This document shows positions 24,715 through 31,872 of a DNA stretch of 35,451 nt, piece by piece. The stretch lies in NCBI GenBank assembly GCA_017465745.1, contig JAFTVM010000009.1:1-35451 (forward strand). Reading direction: 5' to 3'. Positions within the stretch are counted from its first letter, which is position 1; each line of letters starts with the position of its first letter. Under the pieces are notes generated by a model. It ran no database searches, was not told the origin of the DNA, and was given only the letters and a program-made list of their open reading frames with translations. A program made the translations under genes and the position numbers. The DNA comes from Oscillospiraceae bacterium. Lineage in GTDB: Bacteria > Bacillota > Clostridia > Oscillospirales > Oscillospiraceae.

Positions 24715-25699
24715 ACAACGCGGATACTTATTCATTGCTGCGGGGGCGTTCTGTCTGCTGGCCGCTGCGTTGAGCCTGTCCATGGGCGCGGCGCGGCTTT
24801 CCCTGTCGCAAATCTGGCGGGCGGTGCTGGCCGGCCCCCGGGATACGGCCGGATACATCTTCTGGTATGTCCGCCTGCCCAGAACGGCGGCCTGTTTGCT
24901 GGCGGGTGCTGCGCTGGCTGTATCGGGTGCTGTGATCCAGGGGGTGCTGAATAATAAACTGGCATCGCCCGGGATCATCGGCGTCAATGCCGGCGCAGGT
25001 CTTGCCGTGACGGTGTGCTGTGCCTGCGGCATGCTCTCCGGCTGGGCTGTGGCGGGGGCGGCATTTGCCGGCGCCATGGGGGCTGCCGCGCTTGTGATGT
25101 TCATCAGCTGCAGGACCGGTGCGTCCCGCACCACGGTGATTCTCAGCGGTGTGGCGGTGAATGCAGTGCTGAACGCCCTGGCGGAAGCTGTGACCACATT
25201 GCTGCCGGATACCGCCATGCTCAATGCGGATTACCGCGTGGGTGGCTTTTCCGCTGTTTCCCACATCCGACTGGTTCCGGCGGCGGTTTTGATCCTGGCG
25301 GCATTGACTGTGCTGCTGACGCTGTGCAGCGATTTGGATGTTCTGAACCTGGGGGAGGAAACCGCCCGGGGGCTGGGAATGCAGACCCGGCGGATGCGGA
25401 CGGTCTTTCTGATTCTGGCCGCCATGCTGGCAGGCAGTGCCGTCAGCTTTGCCGGACTTCTGGGCTTTGTGGGTCTGATCGTTCCCCATGTTGTTCGGAA
25501 GACTGCGGGCGATGAAAGCAGATTCGTGATCCCGCTGTGCGCCCTGGCAGGCGCGGGATTTGTGACGGGCTGTGATCTGCTGTGCCGGGTTCTGTTTGCA
25601 CCCTATGAACTGCGCGTGGGTATTGGAATGTCGGTGCTGGGCGGGCCGTTCTTTCTGCTGCTCCTGTTGAAACGGAAGGGAGGTATGCGCCATGCTTGA
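24707..25699 (+). CDS. ABC importer permease (FecCD/BtuC family)
   Basis: 330 residues, about 9-10 membrane helices, normal length. Family motifs: RLPRTAACLLAGAALAVSGAVIQGVLNNKLASPGIIGVNAGAGLA near the N-terminus, GLGMQTRRMRTVFLILAAMLAGSAVSFAGLLGFVGLIVPHVVRK (the ATPase-coupling region) and ELRVGIGMSVLGGPFFLLLL at the end. A single permease gene means the channel is a homodimer. Overlaps both neighbours by 8 bases, so the three transporter genes are translated as a unit. Confidence 0.93.
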   Translation: MVKQRGYLFIAAGAFCLLAAALSLSMGAARLSLSQIWRAVLAGPRDTAGYIFWYVRLPRTAACLLAGAALAVSGAVIQGVLNNKLASPGIIGVNAGAGLAVTVCCACGMLSGWAVAGAAFAGAMGAAALVMFISCRTGASRTTVILSGVAVNAVLNALAEAVTTLLPDTAMLNADYRVGGFSAVSHIRLVPAAVLILAALTVLLTLCSDLDVLNLGEETARGLGMQTRRMRTVFLILAAMLAGSAVSFAGLLGFVGLIVPHVVRKTAGDESRFVIPLCALAGAGFVTGCDLLCRVLFAPYELRVGIGMSVLGGPFFLLLLLKRKGGMRHA

Positions 25700-26456
25700 A
25701 ATCAGAAACCTCAGTGCCGGCTACGGCGCAGCAGAAATTCTGCATGATATCTGCATTTCGGTACCCTCCGGTGCCATCACCGTGATTGCTGGCCCCAACG
25801 GCTGCGGAAAATCAACATTGCTCAGGACGGTGGCCGGGATCATTCCGGCCCGCGGGGGAAGCGTCCTGCTGGATGGCCGGGATCTGCTTGGGCTGCCGCC
25901 CCGGATTCAGGCGCAGCAGGCGGCTTATCTTTCCCAGAGCCGGCAGGTGCCGGAGATCACGGCAGAGCGGCTGGTGCTCCACGGACGTTTTCCGTATCTG
26001 TCCTATCCACGCCGCTACCGCCGGGGGGATATGGATATTGCCCGCCGCGCCATGGAATCCATGGGCATCGGCAATCTGGCGCAGCGGTACATGGATACGC
26101 TCTCCGGCGGTCAGCGGCAGAAGGTCTATATCGCCATGGCACTGGCACAGGATACCCCGGTGATCCTGATGGATGAGCCAAACACGTTTCTGGATATCGC
26201 CCAGCAGCTGCGTATGATGGAGGAAGCACGCGCGCTGGCTGATGCGGGAAAAACTGTGATCCTGGTGCTGCACGACATTGCGCTGGCGCTGCGCCATGCC
26301 GATCATCTGGTGGTGATGGAAGACGGCAGGATCCTTGCGCAGGGCCATCCGGAGCAGGTATTTGCAGGCGGCAGTCTGGAAAAAGCCTTTGGTATCCGTG
26401 TGGAGCGGACGAGAACAACCGATGGCTGGCACTACTATTACCGGGAAAGGAAGTGA
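25692..26456 (+). CDS. ABC importer ATPase (FepC/BtuD type)
   Basis: 254 residues. Walker A GPNGCGKST (34-42), Q-loop near 82 (YLSQSRQVPEIT), signature LSGGQ (137-141), Walker B VILMDEP (157-163) and switch H194 (LVLHD). Powers import through the permease at 24707-25699. ATG 25692 has GGGAGG 8 bases upstream and overlaps the permease stop by 8 bases. The precorrin-2 dehydrogenase-like gene starts 4 bases after its stop. Confidence 0.94.
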   Translation: MLEIRNLSAGYGAAEILHDICISVPSGAITVIAGPNGCGKSTLLRTVAGIIPARGGSVLLDGRDLLGLPPRIQAQQAAYLSQSRQVPEITAERLVLHGRFPYLSYPRRYRRGDMDIARRAMESMGIGNLAQRYMDTLSGGQRQKVYIAMALAQDTPVILMDEPNTFLDIAQQLRMMEEARALADAGKTVILVLHDIALALRHADHLVVMEDGRILAQGHPEQVFAGGSLEKAFGIRVERTRTTDGWHYYYRERK

Positions 26457-26460
26457 GCCG

Positions 26461-27036
26461 GTGGCATATTTTACGATGTGTATCGATCTGAAGGGGCGGA
26501 CGATCCTTCTGGTGGGGGATGGTCCCCAGACTGCGGATAAAATGCGCAAGCTACGTCTCTTTGGCTGTGAACTGCGGCAAGCATCACAGTTTTGCCCGGC
26601 ATGTCTGACCAAAGATGTGGCATTTGTTGTCGTTGGCGACACGGACCGGGCGGAAGCAGCCCGGATCGTGGGTGTATGCAGGGAATATGGGATTCCCGTC
26701 AATGTTGTTGACGCGCCGGAGCTGTGCAGTTTTTTCTTCCCAGCTACAGTTATAAGAGGCGATCTGACCGTGGCTGTATCCACAGCCGGAAAGGCACCCG
26801 GTGCGGCTGCCTTTCTCGCAGGAAGAATCGGTGCTCAGCTGCCCGACCGGACGGAGGAGATCCTGGACTGGCTCGGGGAGGTTCGTCAGAATCTATATGC
26901 ACGATGGCCGAAGGATACGGCCCGTCAAATGCTTTCCGGGATCACACGGGAGGCGCTGGAACGGGGCTATCCTCTGACTGATGAAGAAATCGAAGGCCTG
27001 ACCGCATCTGGTCATCACGGAACCGGGAATTTATAA
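26461..27036 (+). CDS. precorrin-2 dehydrogenase / sirohydrochlorin ferrochelatase-like protein
   Basis: 191 residues, like Met8 and the N-terminal part of CysG. These enzymes oxidise precorrin-2 with NAD to sirohydrochlorin and some insert iron to make siroheme. Visible: N-terminal Rossmann strand TILLVGDGPQTADK (14-27), NVVDAPELCSFFFPATVIRGDLTVAVSTAGKAP (81-113) with D84 at the catalytic position, and the helical C-terminus. The nucleotide loop is GDGPQT where GGGxVA is usual, and the strand that follows is shortened. GTG 26461 was chosen because AAAGGA lies 9 bases upstream. It belongs to the transporter operon. No uroporphyrinogen methyltransferase (CobA) is in the window. Confidence 0.82.
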   Translation: MAYFTMCIDLKGRTILLVGDGPQTADKMRKLRLFGCELRQASQFCPACLTKDVAFVVVGDTDRAEAARIVGVCREYGIPVNVVDAPELCSFFFPATVIRGDLTVAVSTAGKAPGAAAFLAGRIGAQLPDRTEEILDWLGEVRQNLYARWPKDTARQMLSGITREALERGYPLTDEEIEGLTASGHHGTGNL

Positions 27037-27063
27037 TTTTTCATTAAATTTCCATCAGAGCTG

Positions 27064-27092
27064 TTGTGCATCGGTCCATTCAGTGGTAGTAT
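27064..27092 (+). promoter_or_regulatory. possible promoter of the 27138-28061 gene pair
   Basis: TTGTGC (27064-27069), 17-base spacer, TAGTAT (27087-27092). Weak match. Confidence 0.4.
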
Positions 27093-27137
27093 ATTTATAC
27101 ATCCAAAACCACATGTACATACAGAGGATGGTAGTCT

Positions 27138-27566
27138 ATGAGCAGTTATATTCTGGTGGGACGCAGAAAGACGGACAAACGCTGGTGGAACGATCTGGTT
27201 CGAGCCTGCGCGGTGGTCGGCGACGCCTTTGAGATCCATTGCTGGTATGATGAACGGGCGGAGATCACCATTGCCCGGCGCTTCGGCCAGCAGATCGAAT
27301 CCGGCTGGCACGGCGGAATGGTGTTCCGGGGCCGGATCACCAGGGAGTTCCTGTCTTTTCTGACCGAGATGAAAAAACCTGACGATATTGATATCTACAA
27401 CAAGATGACCCCCTTTTTCACCATTCAGTTTGGCGACCGGCTCTACAGCGAGCATTACGGCACAGAAATGACCATCTCCCCATCGGTGGAAGACCGCCGC
27501 GGGGGCATTGAACGGATTCTGAATGAGATGGAGCATTATGGCACGGTGCACCGTGACCTGGGATAG
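27138..27566 (+). CDS. hypothetical protein, 142 residues
   Basis: Not recognised. Soluble and mixed alpha/beta by appearance, rich in aromatic and charged residues (DKRWWNDLVRACAVVGDAFEIHCWYDERAEITIARRFG). No signal peptide, membrane segment or metal motif. ATG 27138 has an AGAGGA site upstream. Followed after 15 bases by the LURP-one gene, so the two are probably cotranscribed. Codon use matches the GC-rich neighbours, supporting a real gene. Confidence 0.7.
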   Translation: MSSYILVGRRKTDKRWWNDLVRACAVVGDAFEIHCWYDERAEITIARRFGQQIESGWHGGMVFRGRITREFLSFLTEMKKPDDIDIYNKMTPFFTIQFGDRLYSEHYGTEMTISPSVEDRRGGIERILNEMEHYGTVHRDLG

Positions 27567-27581
27567 GGAAAGGAGCGGAAT

Positions 27582-28061
27582 ATGAAACTGTACATCAAGG
27601 AAAAGGTCTTTTCCTGGGGCGATAAATTTTTCGTCAAGGACCAGGCCGGCCGGGATAAATATCTGGTGGAGGGAGAAGTTTTTTCCTGGGGCAAGAAACT
27701 CCATGTCTATGATATGACGGGCAGAGAAGTTGCCTTCATCAAGCAGGAGGTGTGGAGCTGGCTGCCCCGGTATTACGTCTTCTGCGGTGACCGCCAGGTG
27801 GCAGAGATCAAAAAGGAATTCACCTTTTTCTTCCCGAAGTATACCATTGCCGGTCTTGGCTGGGAGATCAACGGCAGCTTCTGGGAGCATGACTACGAGA
27901 TCACCCAGGGCGGCGCCACCATCGTCACCATCTCCAAGGAATGGATGACCTGGGGTGACAGCTATGAACTGGAGATCCGCAACCCTCAGGACGAGATCGT
28001 GGCCCTGGCTGTGGTGCTGACCATCGACTGCGTCCGGGAGCAGTCCGATTCCAATAACTGA
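27582..28061 (+). CDS. LURP-one-related (Tubby-like C2) family protein
   Basis: 159 residues, the normal size for the bacterial LURP-one (DUF567/YxjI-like) family, a 12-strand beta barrel around a central helix. Repeated short beta motifs are visible: KEKVFSWGDKFFVKDQAGRDKYLVEGEVFSWGKKLHVYDMTGREVAFIKQEV, then YTIAGLGWEINGSFWEHDYEI. The bacterial role is unknown; the eukaryotic relatives (scramblase, Tubby) bind membranes. AAAGGAG lies 8 bases before ATG 27582. Confidence 0.85.
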   Translation: MKLYIKEKVFSWGDKFFVKDQAGRDKYLVEGEVFSWGKKLHVYDMTGREVAFIKQEVWSWLPRYYVFCGDRQVAEIKKEFTFFFPKYTIAGLGWEINGSFWEHDYEITQGGATIVTISKEWMTWGDSYELEIRNPQDEIVALAVVLTIDCVREQSDSNN

Positions 28062-28064
28062 AAA

Positions 28065-28098
28065 ACAGCCGGAATGTTGCCATGGCCGTTCCGGCTGT
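28065..28098 (+). terminator. hairpin after the LURP-one gene, probable terminator
   Basis: Stem ACAGCCGGAA / TTCCGGCTGT (28065-28074 with 28089-28098), with the small palindrome GCCATGGC in the loop. The T tract that follows is weak. Confidence 0.5.
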
Positions 28099-28104
28099 AT
28101 TCTG

Positions 28105-28133
28105 TTGCGAAATGCTGTACTTTCAGATATAAT
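28105..28133 (+). promoter_or_regulatory. promoter of the acetyltransferase gene
   Basis: TTGCGA (28105-28110), 17-base spacer, TATAAT (28128-28133), 24 bases before the ATG. Confidence 0.75.
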
Positions 28134-28157
28134 GGTGAATGAAATGGGGGAGCACAT

Positions 28158-28751
28158 ATGAAAGAGAAACTGCACACCGGCGAGCTGTACCTGTCCATGG
28201 ATGATTCCGTTACCGCAGAACAATTCGACTGCCTGGAAAAGCTATATGATTATAACGCGACCCGTCCCCACGAATTGGCCAGGCGGGAGGCTATGCTGAA
28301 GGAAATGTTTGCCCAGATCGGTGAGGGCTGCTATATCGAGCCGCCGCTGCATGCCAACTGGGGCGGCCATCATGTCCATTTCGGCAGGAATGTGTATGCC
28401 AATTTTGGCCTGACCCTGGTGGACGATACCCATATCTATGTGGGCGATTACACCATGTTCGGCCCCAATGTGGTGATTGCCACTGCGGGCCATCCGATCC
28501 TGCCGGAGCTGCGGGAGCAGGGCTACCAGTATAATTTCCCGGTTCACATCGGCAGAAACTGCTGGCTCGGTGCGGGCGTCATCGTGCTGCCCGGCGTCAC
28601 CATCGGAGATAATGCGGTCATCGGCGCGGGCAGCGTCGTCACAAGGGACATTCCGGCCAACGTGGTGGCCGTGGGCAATCCATGCCGTATCCTGCGGGAA
28701 ATCAACGAGCATGACAGGCAGTACTATTTCAAGGATCGCAAGATCGATTGA
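28158..28751 (+). CDS. maltose/galactoside O-acetyltransferase family enzyme
   Basis: 197 residues. The left-handed beta-helix acetyltransferase of the LacA/Maa type transfers acetyl from acetyl-CoA to a sugar hydroxyl. N-terminal helical part (about 1-55), then hexapeptide repeats with the catalytic histidine H112 (ATAGHPI) and the CoA region NCWLGAGVIVLPGVTIGDNAVIGAGSVVTRDIPANVVAVGNPCRILREI. The sugar acceptor cannot be told. GGGGGAG stands 5 bases before ATG 28158. Single gene between a promoter and a strong terminator. Confidence 0.92.
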   Translation: MKEKLHTGELYLSMDDSVTAEQFDCLEKLYDYNATRPHELARREAMLKEMFAQIGEGCYIEPPLHANWGGHHVHFGRNVYANFGLTLVDDTHIYVGDYTMFGPNVVIATAGHPILPELREQGYQYNFPVHIGRNCWLGAGVIVLPGVTIGDNAVIGAGSVVTRDIPANVVAVGNPCRILREINEHDRQYYFKDRKID

Positions 28752-28760
28752 CGAAAGAGG

Positions 28761-28794
28761 AAAGTGGCTGAAGCGAACCGCTTCAGCCACTTTT
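28761..28794 (+). terminator. terminator of the acetyltransferase gene
   Basis: 15-bp perfect stem (28761-28775 with 28779-28793), AAC loop, ending in TTTT. Confidence 0.9.
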
Positions 28795-28810
28795 GCACGA
28801 CAGGAATAAC

Positions 28811-28844
28811 GCGGAATAATTCCGCAAAATCGGAAATGCTTTCC
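28811..28844. promoter_or_regulatory. two dyads upstream of the AraC-phosphotransferase gene, possible operators
   Basis: GCGGAAT-A-ATTCCGC (28811-28825) and GGAAA-TGC-TTTCC (28832-28844). Their centres are 20 bases apart, two helical turns. They lie just upstream of a -10-like TATGAT (28859-28864) that lacks a good -35, as expected where an activator is needed. Confidence 0.5.
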
Positions 28845-28904
28845 CCTTGTCCGTGTGTTATGATTCATGCGTAGCTACGAAATCCATAGAAAGGAGGGTG
28901 CGAA

Positions 28905-30191
28905 ATGGACAATCGGGCCATGATCCAAAAGAGCCTTGACTATATCGAAGAAAACCTGTGCTCGGAAATCACCGCAGCGGAACTGGCAGAGATGGCGGGC
29001 TTTTCTTTGTTCCATTACTACCGGCTGTTTCAGCAGGCTGCCGGTCTGCCGGTGATGCAGTATATCCTGCGGCGCAGGCTGCTCCACGGGATTTTTGCAA
29101 TCAAGCAGGGGAGCAGCAAAATTGATGCGGCGCTTTTGTATGGGTTCGATACATATGCCGGATTCTACAGGGCCTTCTGCCGGGAATTTGGAAGCACGCC
29201 CTCCGAGTTTTTGAAATCCTGCCGGGCCAAGCGGCCTTACAGGATTGACCTGATGAGGGAGGAACACATGATCGTAACACATAAGAAAGCCGCCCAGATT
29301 TTGAAACACTGGAATCTGGAGGCTGAAACCATTACCGATATCTACTATGACGGCACCGGCAGCAAAAACGACAGCGCCTGCTATGTGGGTGAAGCATATG
29401 TGCTGAAGTATACCGCCGATCTGGGCAAGCTGAAGAATCATATTGCGGTGTCCAAGGCCATCGGGAGCATTGGCCTTTTGTCCGCTGTTCCGGTTTTGAC
29501 TACAGATGGGCAGGAGTATGTCCAAGATGGCGAACTGTATCTCTATGTCACAAGGCGGCTGAACGGTCAGCAGATGATACCCGCCTCGTTCTGCAATGGA
29601 GAGGCTGTGGACAATGCACGCTTTGCGGGCGAAATCATCGGTCAGCTTCATCTGGCTTTGTGCAAAATCCAGACTTGCGTCGGCGAAGCAGACCTGTTGG
29701 GCACGGTTCGGGACTGGGCGCTCCCTGAGACAAAAGCGGCTTTGAATTTGCCTGATTCGTTCTGCAGGGAATATCTGGACACCTTCAAAGCCCTGTATCC
29801 GAAGCTGCCCCGGCAGATCATCCACCGGGACCCCAATCCGGGCAATATCATCTGCGCCGAAGATCAGTGGGGATTCATTGATTTCGATCTGTCGGAGCGG
29901 AATGCCCGTATCTACGATCCCTGCTATGCGGCAACGGCGGTTCTGTCCGAGTGCTTTGGCAAGGATAACGAAAAATGGCTGGAGGCTTATCGCAATATCA
30001 TCTGCGGGTATGACAGTGTTGTGCATCTGAGCGATGAGGAGCGCAGAGCCATCCCCTATGTGATCCTTGCCAACCAGCTCGTCTGTGTGGCGTGGTTTGC
30101 CGGGCAGGACAAGTACGCAGAGCTTTTTGAAACCAATAAAAAGATGACAGCATGGCTGATCAGTCAATTTGAGGAACTGCAAAAGATCTGA
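28905..30191 (+). CDS. AraC-type DNA-binding domain fused to an APH-type phosphotransferase
   Basis: 428 residues. Residues about 1-108 form an AraC/XylS DNA-binding domain with both helix-turn-helices (SEITAAELAEMAGFSLFHYYRLFQQAAGLPVMQYI and DAALLYGFDTYAGFYRAFCREFGSTPSEF). Residues about 125-428 match the aminoglycoside/choline kinase-like fold: possible ATP lysine K168 (YVLKYT), Brenner-type catalytic motif with H307, D309 and N314 (IIHRDPNPGNII) and the metal motif D326/D328 (FIDFDLSERNARIYDP). A natural guess is a regulator whose kinase-like domain binds or phosphorylates the inducing compound. No frameshift separates the halves. ATG 28905 has AAGGAGG upstream. Confidence 0.87.
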   Translation: MDNRAMIQKSLDYIEENLCSEITAAELAEMAGFSLFHYYRLFQQAAGLPVMQYILRRRLLHGIFAIKQGSSKIDAALLYGFDTYAGFYRAFCREFGSTPSEFLKSCRAKRPYRIDLMREEHMIVTHKKAAQILKHWNLEAETITDIYYDGTGSKNDSACYVGEAYVLKYTADLGKLKNHIAVSKAIGSIGLLSAVPVLTTDGQEYVQDGELYLYVTRRLNGQQMIPASFCNGEAVDNARFAGEIIGQLHLALCKIQTCVGEADLLGTVRDWALPETKAALNLPDSFCREYLDTFKALYPKLPRQIIHRDPNPGNIICAEDQWGFIDFDLSERNARIYDPCYAATAVLSECFGKDNEKWLEAYRNIICGYDSVVHLSDEERRAIPYVILANQLVCVAWFAGQDKYAELFETNKKMTAWLISQFEELQKI

Positions 30192-30195
30192 ACCT

Positions 30196-30221
30196 GGAGC
30201 CGGGAGTGATCCCGGCTCCTT
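30196..30221 (+). terminator. terminator after the AraC-phosphotransferase gene
   Basis: 10-bp perfect stem GGAGCCGGGA / TCCCGGCTCC (30196-30205 with 30210-30219), GTGA loop; only a short T tract follows. Confidence 0.6.
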
Positions 30222-30271
30222 CGTGTGATGGGATGAAGAGCAATCGGTCCGTCGACTCGAATTTTGAGAGG

Positions 30272-30318
30272 AACCGAAAGGAAACCTCCGGTTTCCTAAA
30301 CTCTACCATCTTTCGGTT
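30272..30318. repeat. nested inverted repeats upstream of the XRE gene
   Basis: Outer arms AACCGAAAG (30272-30280) and CTTTCGGTT (30310-30318) enclose an inner hairpin AGGAAACC / GGTTTCCT (30279-30286 with 30290-30297). The outer right arm touches the -35 box of the next gene. Confidence 0.55.
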
Positions 30319-30354
30319 TACTGCTTTTTGGACTGATGGTATACTGATTATACC
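30317..30354 (+). promoter_or_regulatory. promoter and likely operator of the XRE membrane-tail regulator
   Basis: TTTACT (30317-30322), 17-base spacer, TATACT (30340-30345). A dyad GGTATA-CTGAT-TATACC (30338-30354) overlaps the -10, so repressor binding there would block transcription. Confidence 0.75.
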
Positions 30355-30378
30355 AAATCAGAAAAGGAGAACCATAAT

Positions 30379-30774
30379 ATGGCTAACAAATCCATGGGTG
30401 AGATCATCAGCGCTCTTCGAAAGGAAAAGGGAATGACCCAGAAGGATATTGCCGACAAGCTTGGTGTCACGGACAAGGCGGTTTCCAAATGGGAGCGTGA
30501 TGTGGCATTTCCAGACACAGCAACAATTCCCAAGCTGGCAGAGATTCTCGGTGTGTCCGTGGAAGATCTGATGCAGGCAAAGGCTGCACCTTCCGCTGCG
30601 CCCAAAGGTGTGGATCGCATCGTCAAGCTGGTTTTGAAGGCAGTACCTCTTGCCATGGGCGTGACAGTGGTCGTAACCTCTGTGCTGGGTGAGCTGGATA
30701 TGCAGTCCGGCTTCACTATGCTGGGTCTCGGCCTGGCCTGCATCGGTGCGTACCTGCTGCAACAGAAGGATTGA
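30379..30774 (+). CDS. XRE-family regulator with C-terminal membrane helices
   Basis: 131 residues. N-terminal Cro/CI helix-turn-helix (about 6-62: ISALRKEKGMTQKDIADKLGVTDKAVSKWERDVAFPD), a common clostridial type with the AVSKWERG-like recognition segment. A linker (APSAAPKGVDRI) leads to two hydrophobic segments near 84-102 and 109-126, which would tether it to the membrane. ATG 30379 has AAAGGAG 9 bases upstream. The dyad over its promoter suggests it represses itself. Its target genes are not evident. Confidence 0.85.
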   Translation: MANKSMGEIISALRKEKGMTQKDIADKLGVTDKAVSKWERDVAFPDTATIPKLAEILGVSVEDLMQAKAAPSAAPKGVDRIVKLVLKAVPLAMGVTVVVTSVLGELDMQSGFTMLGLGLACIGAYLLQQKD

Positions 30775-30786
30775 GAACATGGAATG

Positions 30787-30820
30787 ACCGCCGGTATATG
30801 ATATCGGCGGTTATTTTTTA
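30787..30820 (+). terminator. terminator after the XRE gene
   Basis: Stem ACCGCCG / CGGCGGT (30787-30793 with 30805-30811), extendable inward with wobble pairs, followed by TATTTTTT. Confidence 0.85.
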
Positions 30821-30822
30821 GA

Positions 30823-30852
30823 TTTACAAAGCATTTTCTGTGGTGATATAAT
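30823..30852 (+). promoter_or_regulatory. promoter upstream of the GNAT gene
   Basis: TTTACA (30823-30828), 18-base spacer, extended -10 TGATATAAT with TATAAT at 30847-30852. It implies an untranslated leader of about 140 bases before the GNAT start. Confidence 0.65.
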
Positions 30853-30878
30853 GGCAGACATAGGGTCCCCGGTCCGCG

Positions 30879-30956
30879 TTGGAGGCTGTTACGGAGCTTT
30901 GGGTGCAGCGCTGCATCGCAGACCCGGAGGGAAATGATCGGGATTGGCTGCTCTAA
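30879..30956 (+). pseudogene. possible 25-codon gene remnant in the GNAT leader
   Basis: A short frame, LEAVTELWVQRCIADPEGND followed by RDWLL and TAA, looks like the C-terminal end of a normal protein, not random sequence. It has no start with a ribosome site. The 12-base perfect palindrome TGCAGCGCTGCA (30904-30915) lies within it. It could equally be non-coding leader. Confidence 0.3.
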
Positions 30957-30999
30957 TCTCCCCTTTGGCCACAGAAACGATTTTAGTGGGGTGGAATGA

Positions 31000-31872
31000 A
31001 TGCATTACACAATTGAAGGATACAGAAACTGCGAGCGGTTCAACGACCAGTATCAGGAGATTTACCAGTTTCTTTTGTCAGCAGAAAAGCTGGAACACAA
31101 CGAGCATTTCCACTGGGGACGCTTTGCGTGGATGCACAGGCATTCCTATCTGGATATCAGCAAGCTGACAAGCATCGTGATATTCAGAGCATTTGGCGGT
31201 GAAATCGTGGGCCTGATTACATACGACACAAGCTACGCTGATCGGAATTACTTGATCCACATCAGCGACGATGCACAGCTGCTGAATCTAATGGTCGATA
31301 CCGTCCTTGCGGGTGAAGAAGGCGGGGCCATTATCAAAGTGAATTCAAAGGATAACGCGCTGTGTGCAGTGCTGCGGGAAAGGAATTTTGAGAGAACCCA
31401 TCGGGATAACACCGTGCTTGCGCTGGATCTGAGCCAGGAGTTAGAATACAGCCTTTCCGGCGATTATTCGATCAGTCAGCCGGGATTTGGAGTGGATGAC
31501 TGGCAGTATCAGTTGGTGATCCACAAGGGGTTCGACAATGAGGGGATTCCCGAAAAATGGGCCGATGAAATTCTGGCACCGACACCCAACGAAAATGCGG
31601 ATCTGAAGATTTTCGCGTTACAGGACGGTGAATATTGCGCCCATTGCGGCCTGTGGTACACGGAAGGTGATTGCGCTTATGTGGAACCCGTTGTTACCGT
31701 GCCGCAGCACAGAGGCCAGGGACTGGCGAAGGCTGTGGTGTATGAAGCCTGCAACCGGGCAAGAAAGCTGGGTGCCAGGAGAGCGGCTGTCCTGTCTGAT
31801 CAGGAATTCTATGATCGAATCGGCTTTGAATCTTCCTCGGAAGTATATTGCTGGGAAAAATCGTCATATTGA
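31000..31872 (+). CDS. GNAT-family N-acetyltransferase, probably two-domain
   Basis: 290 residues, longer than a single GNAT domain (about 150). The C-terminal domain is clear: VEPVVTVPQHRGQGLAKAVVYEACNRARKLGARRAAVLSDQEFYDRIGFE, with the acetyl-CoA loop Q/R-x-x-G-x-G/A (residues about 235-240). The N-terminal half (about 1-145) looks like a degenerate second copy (VIFRAFGGEIVGLITYDT and LLNLMVDTVLAGEEGGAIIKV). The acceptor is unknown. The ribosome site before ATG 31000 is weak (GGGGTGG). Preceded by a leader of about 140 bases. Confidence 0.82.
   Translation: MHYTIEGYRNCERFNDQYQEIYQFLLSAEKLEHNEHFHWGRFAWMHRHSYLDISKLTSIVIFRAFGGEIVGLITYDTSYADRNYLIHISDDAQLLNLMVDTVLAGEEGGAIIKVNSKDNALCAVLRERNFERTHRDNTVLALDLSQELEYSLSGDYSISQPGFGVDDWQYQLVIHKGFDNEGIPEKWADEILAPTPNENADLKIFALQDGEYCAHCGLWYTEGDCAYVEPVVTVPQHRGQGLAKAVVYEACNRARKLGARRAAVLSDQEFYDRIGFESSSEVYCWEKSSY

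Noticed and set aside
30860-30880. T-box-like string (AGGGTCCCCGGTCCGCG) in the GNAT leader
   Set aside because: It only loosely resembles the AGGGTGGNACCGCG box and is not followed by a terminator; the downstream gene is not an amino-acid gene.
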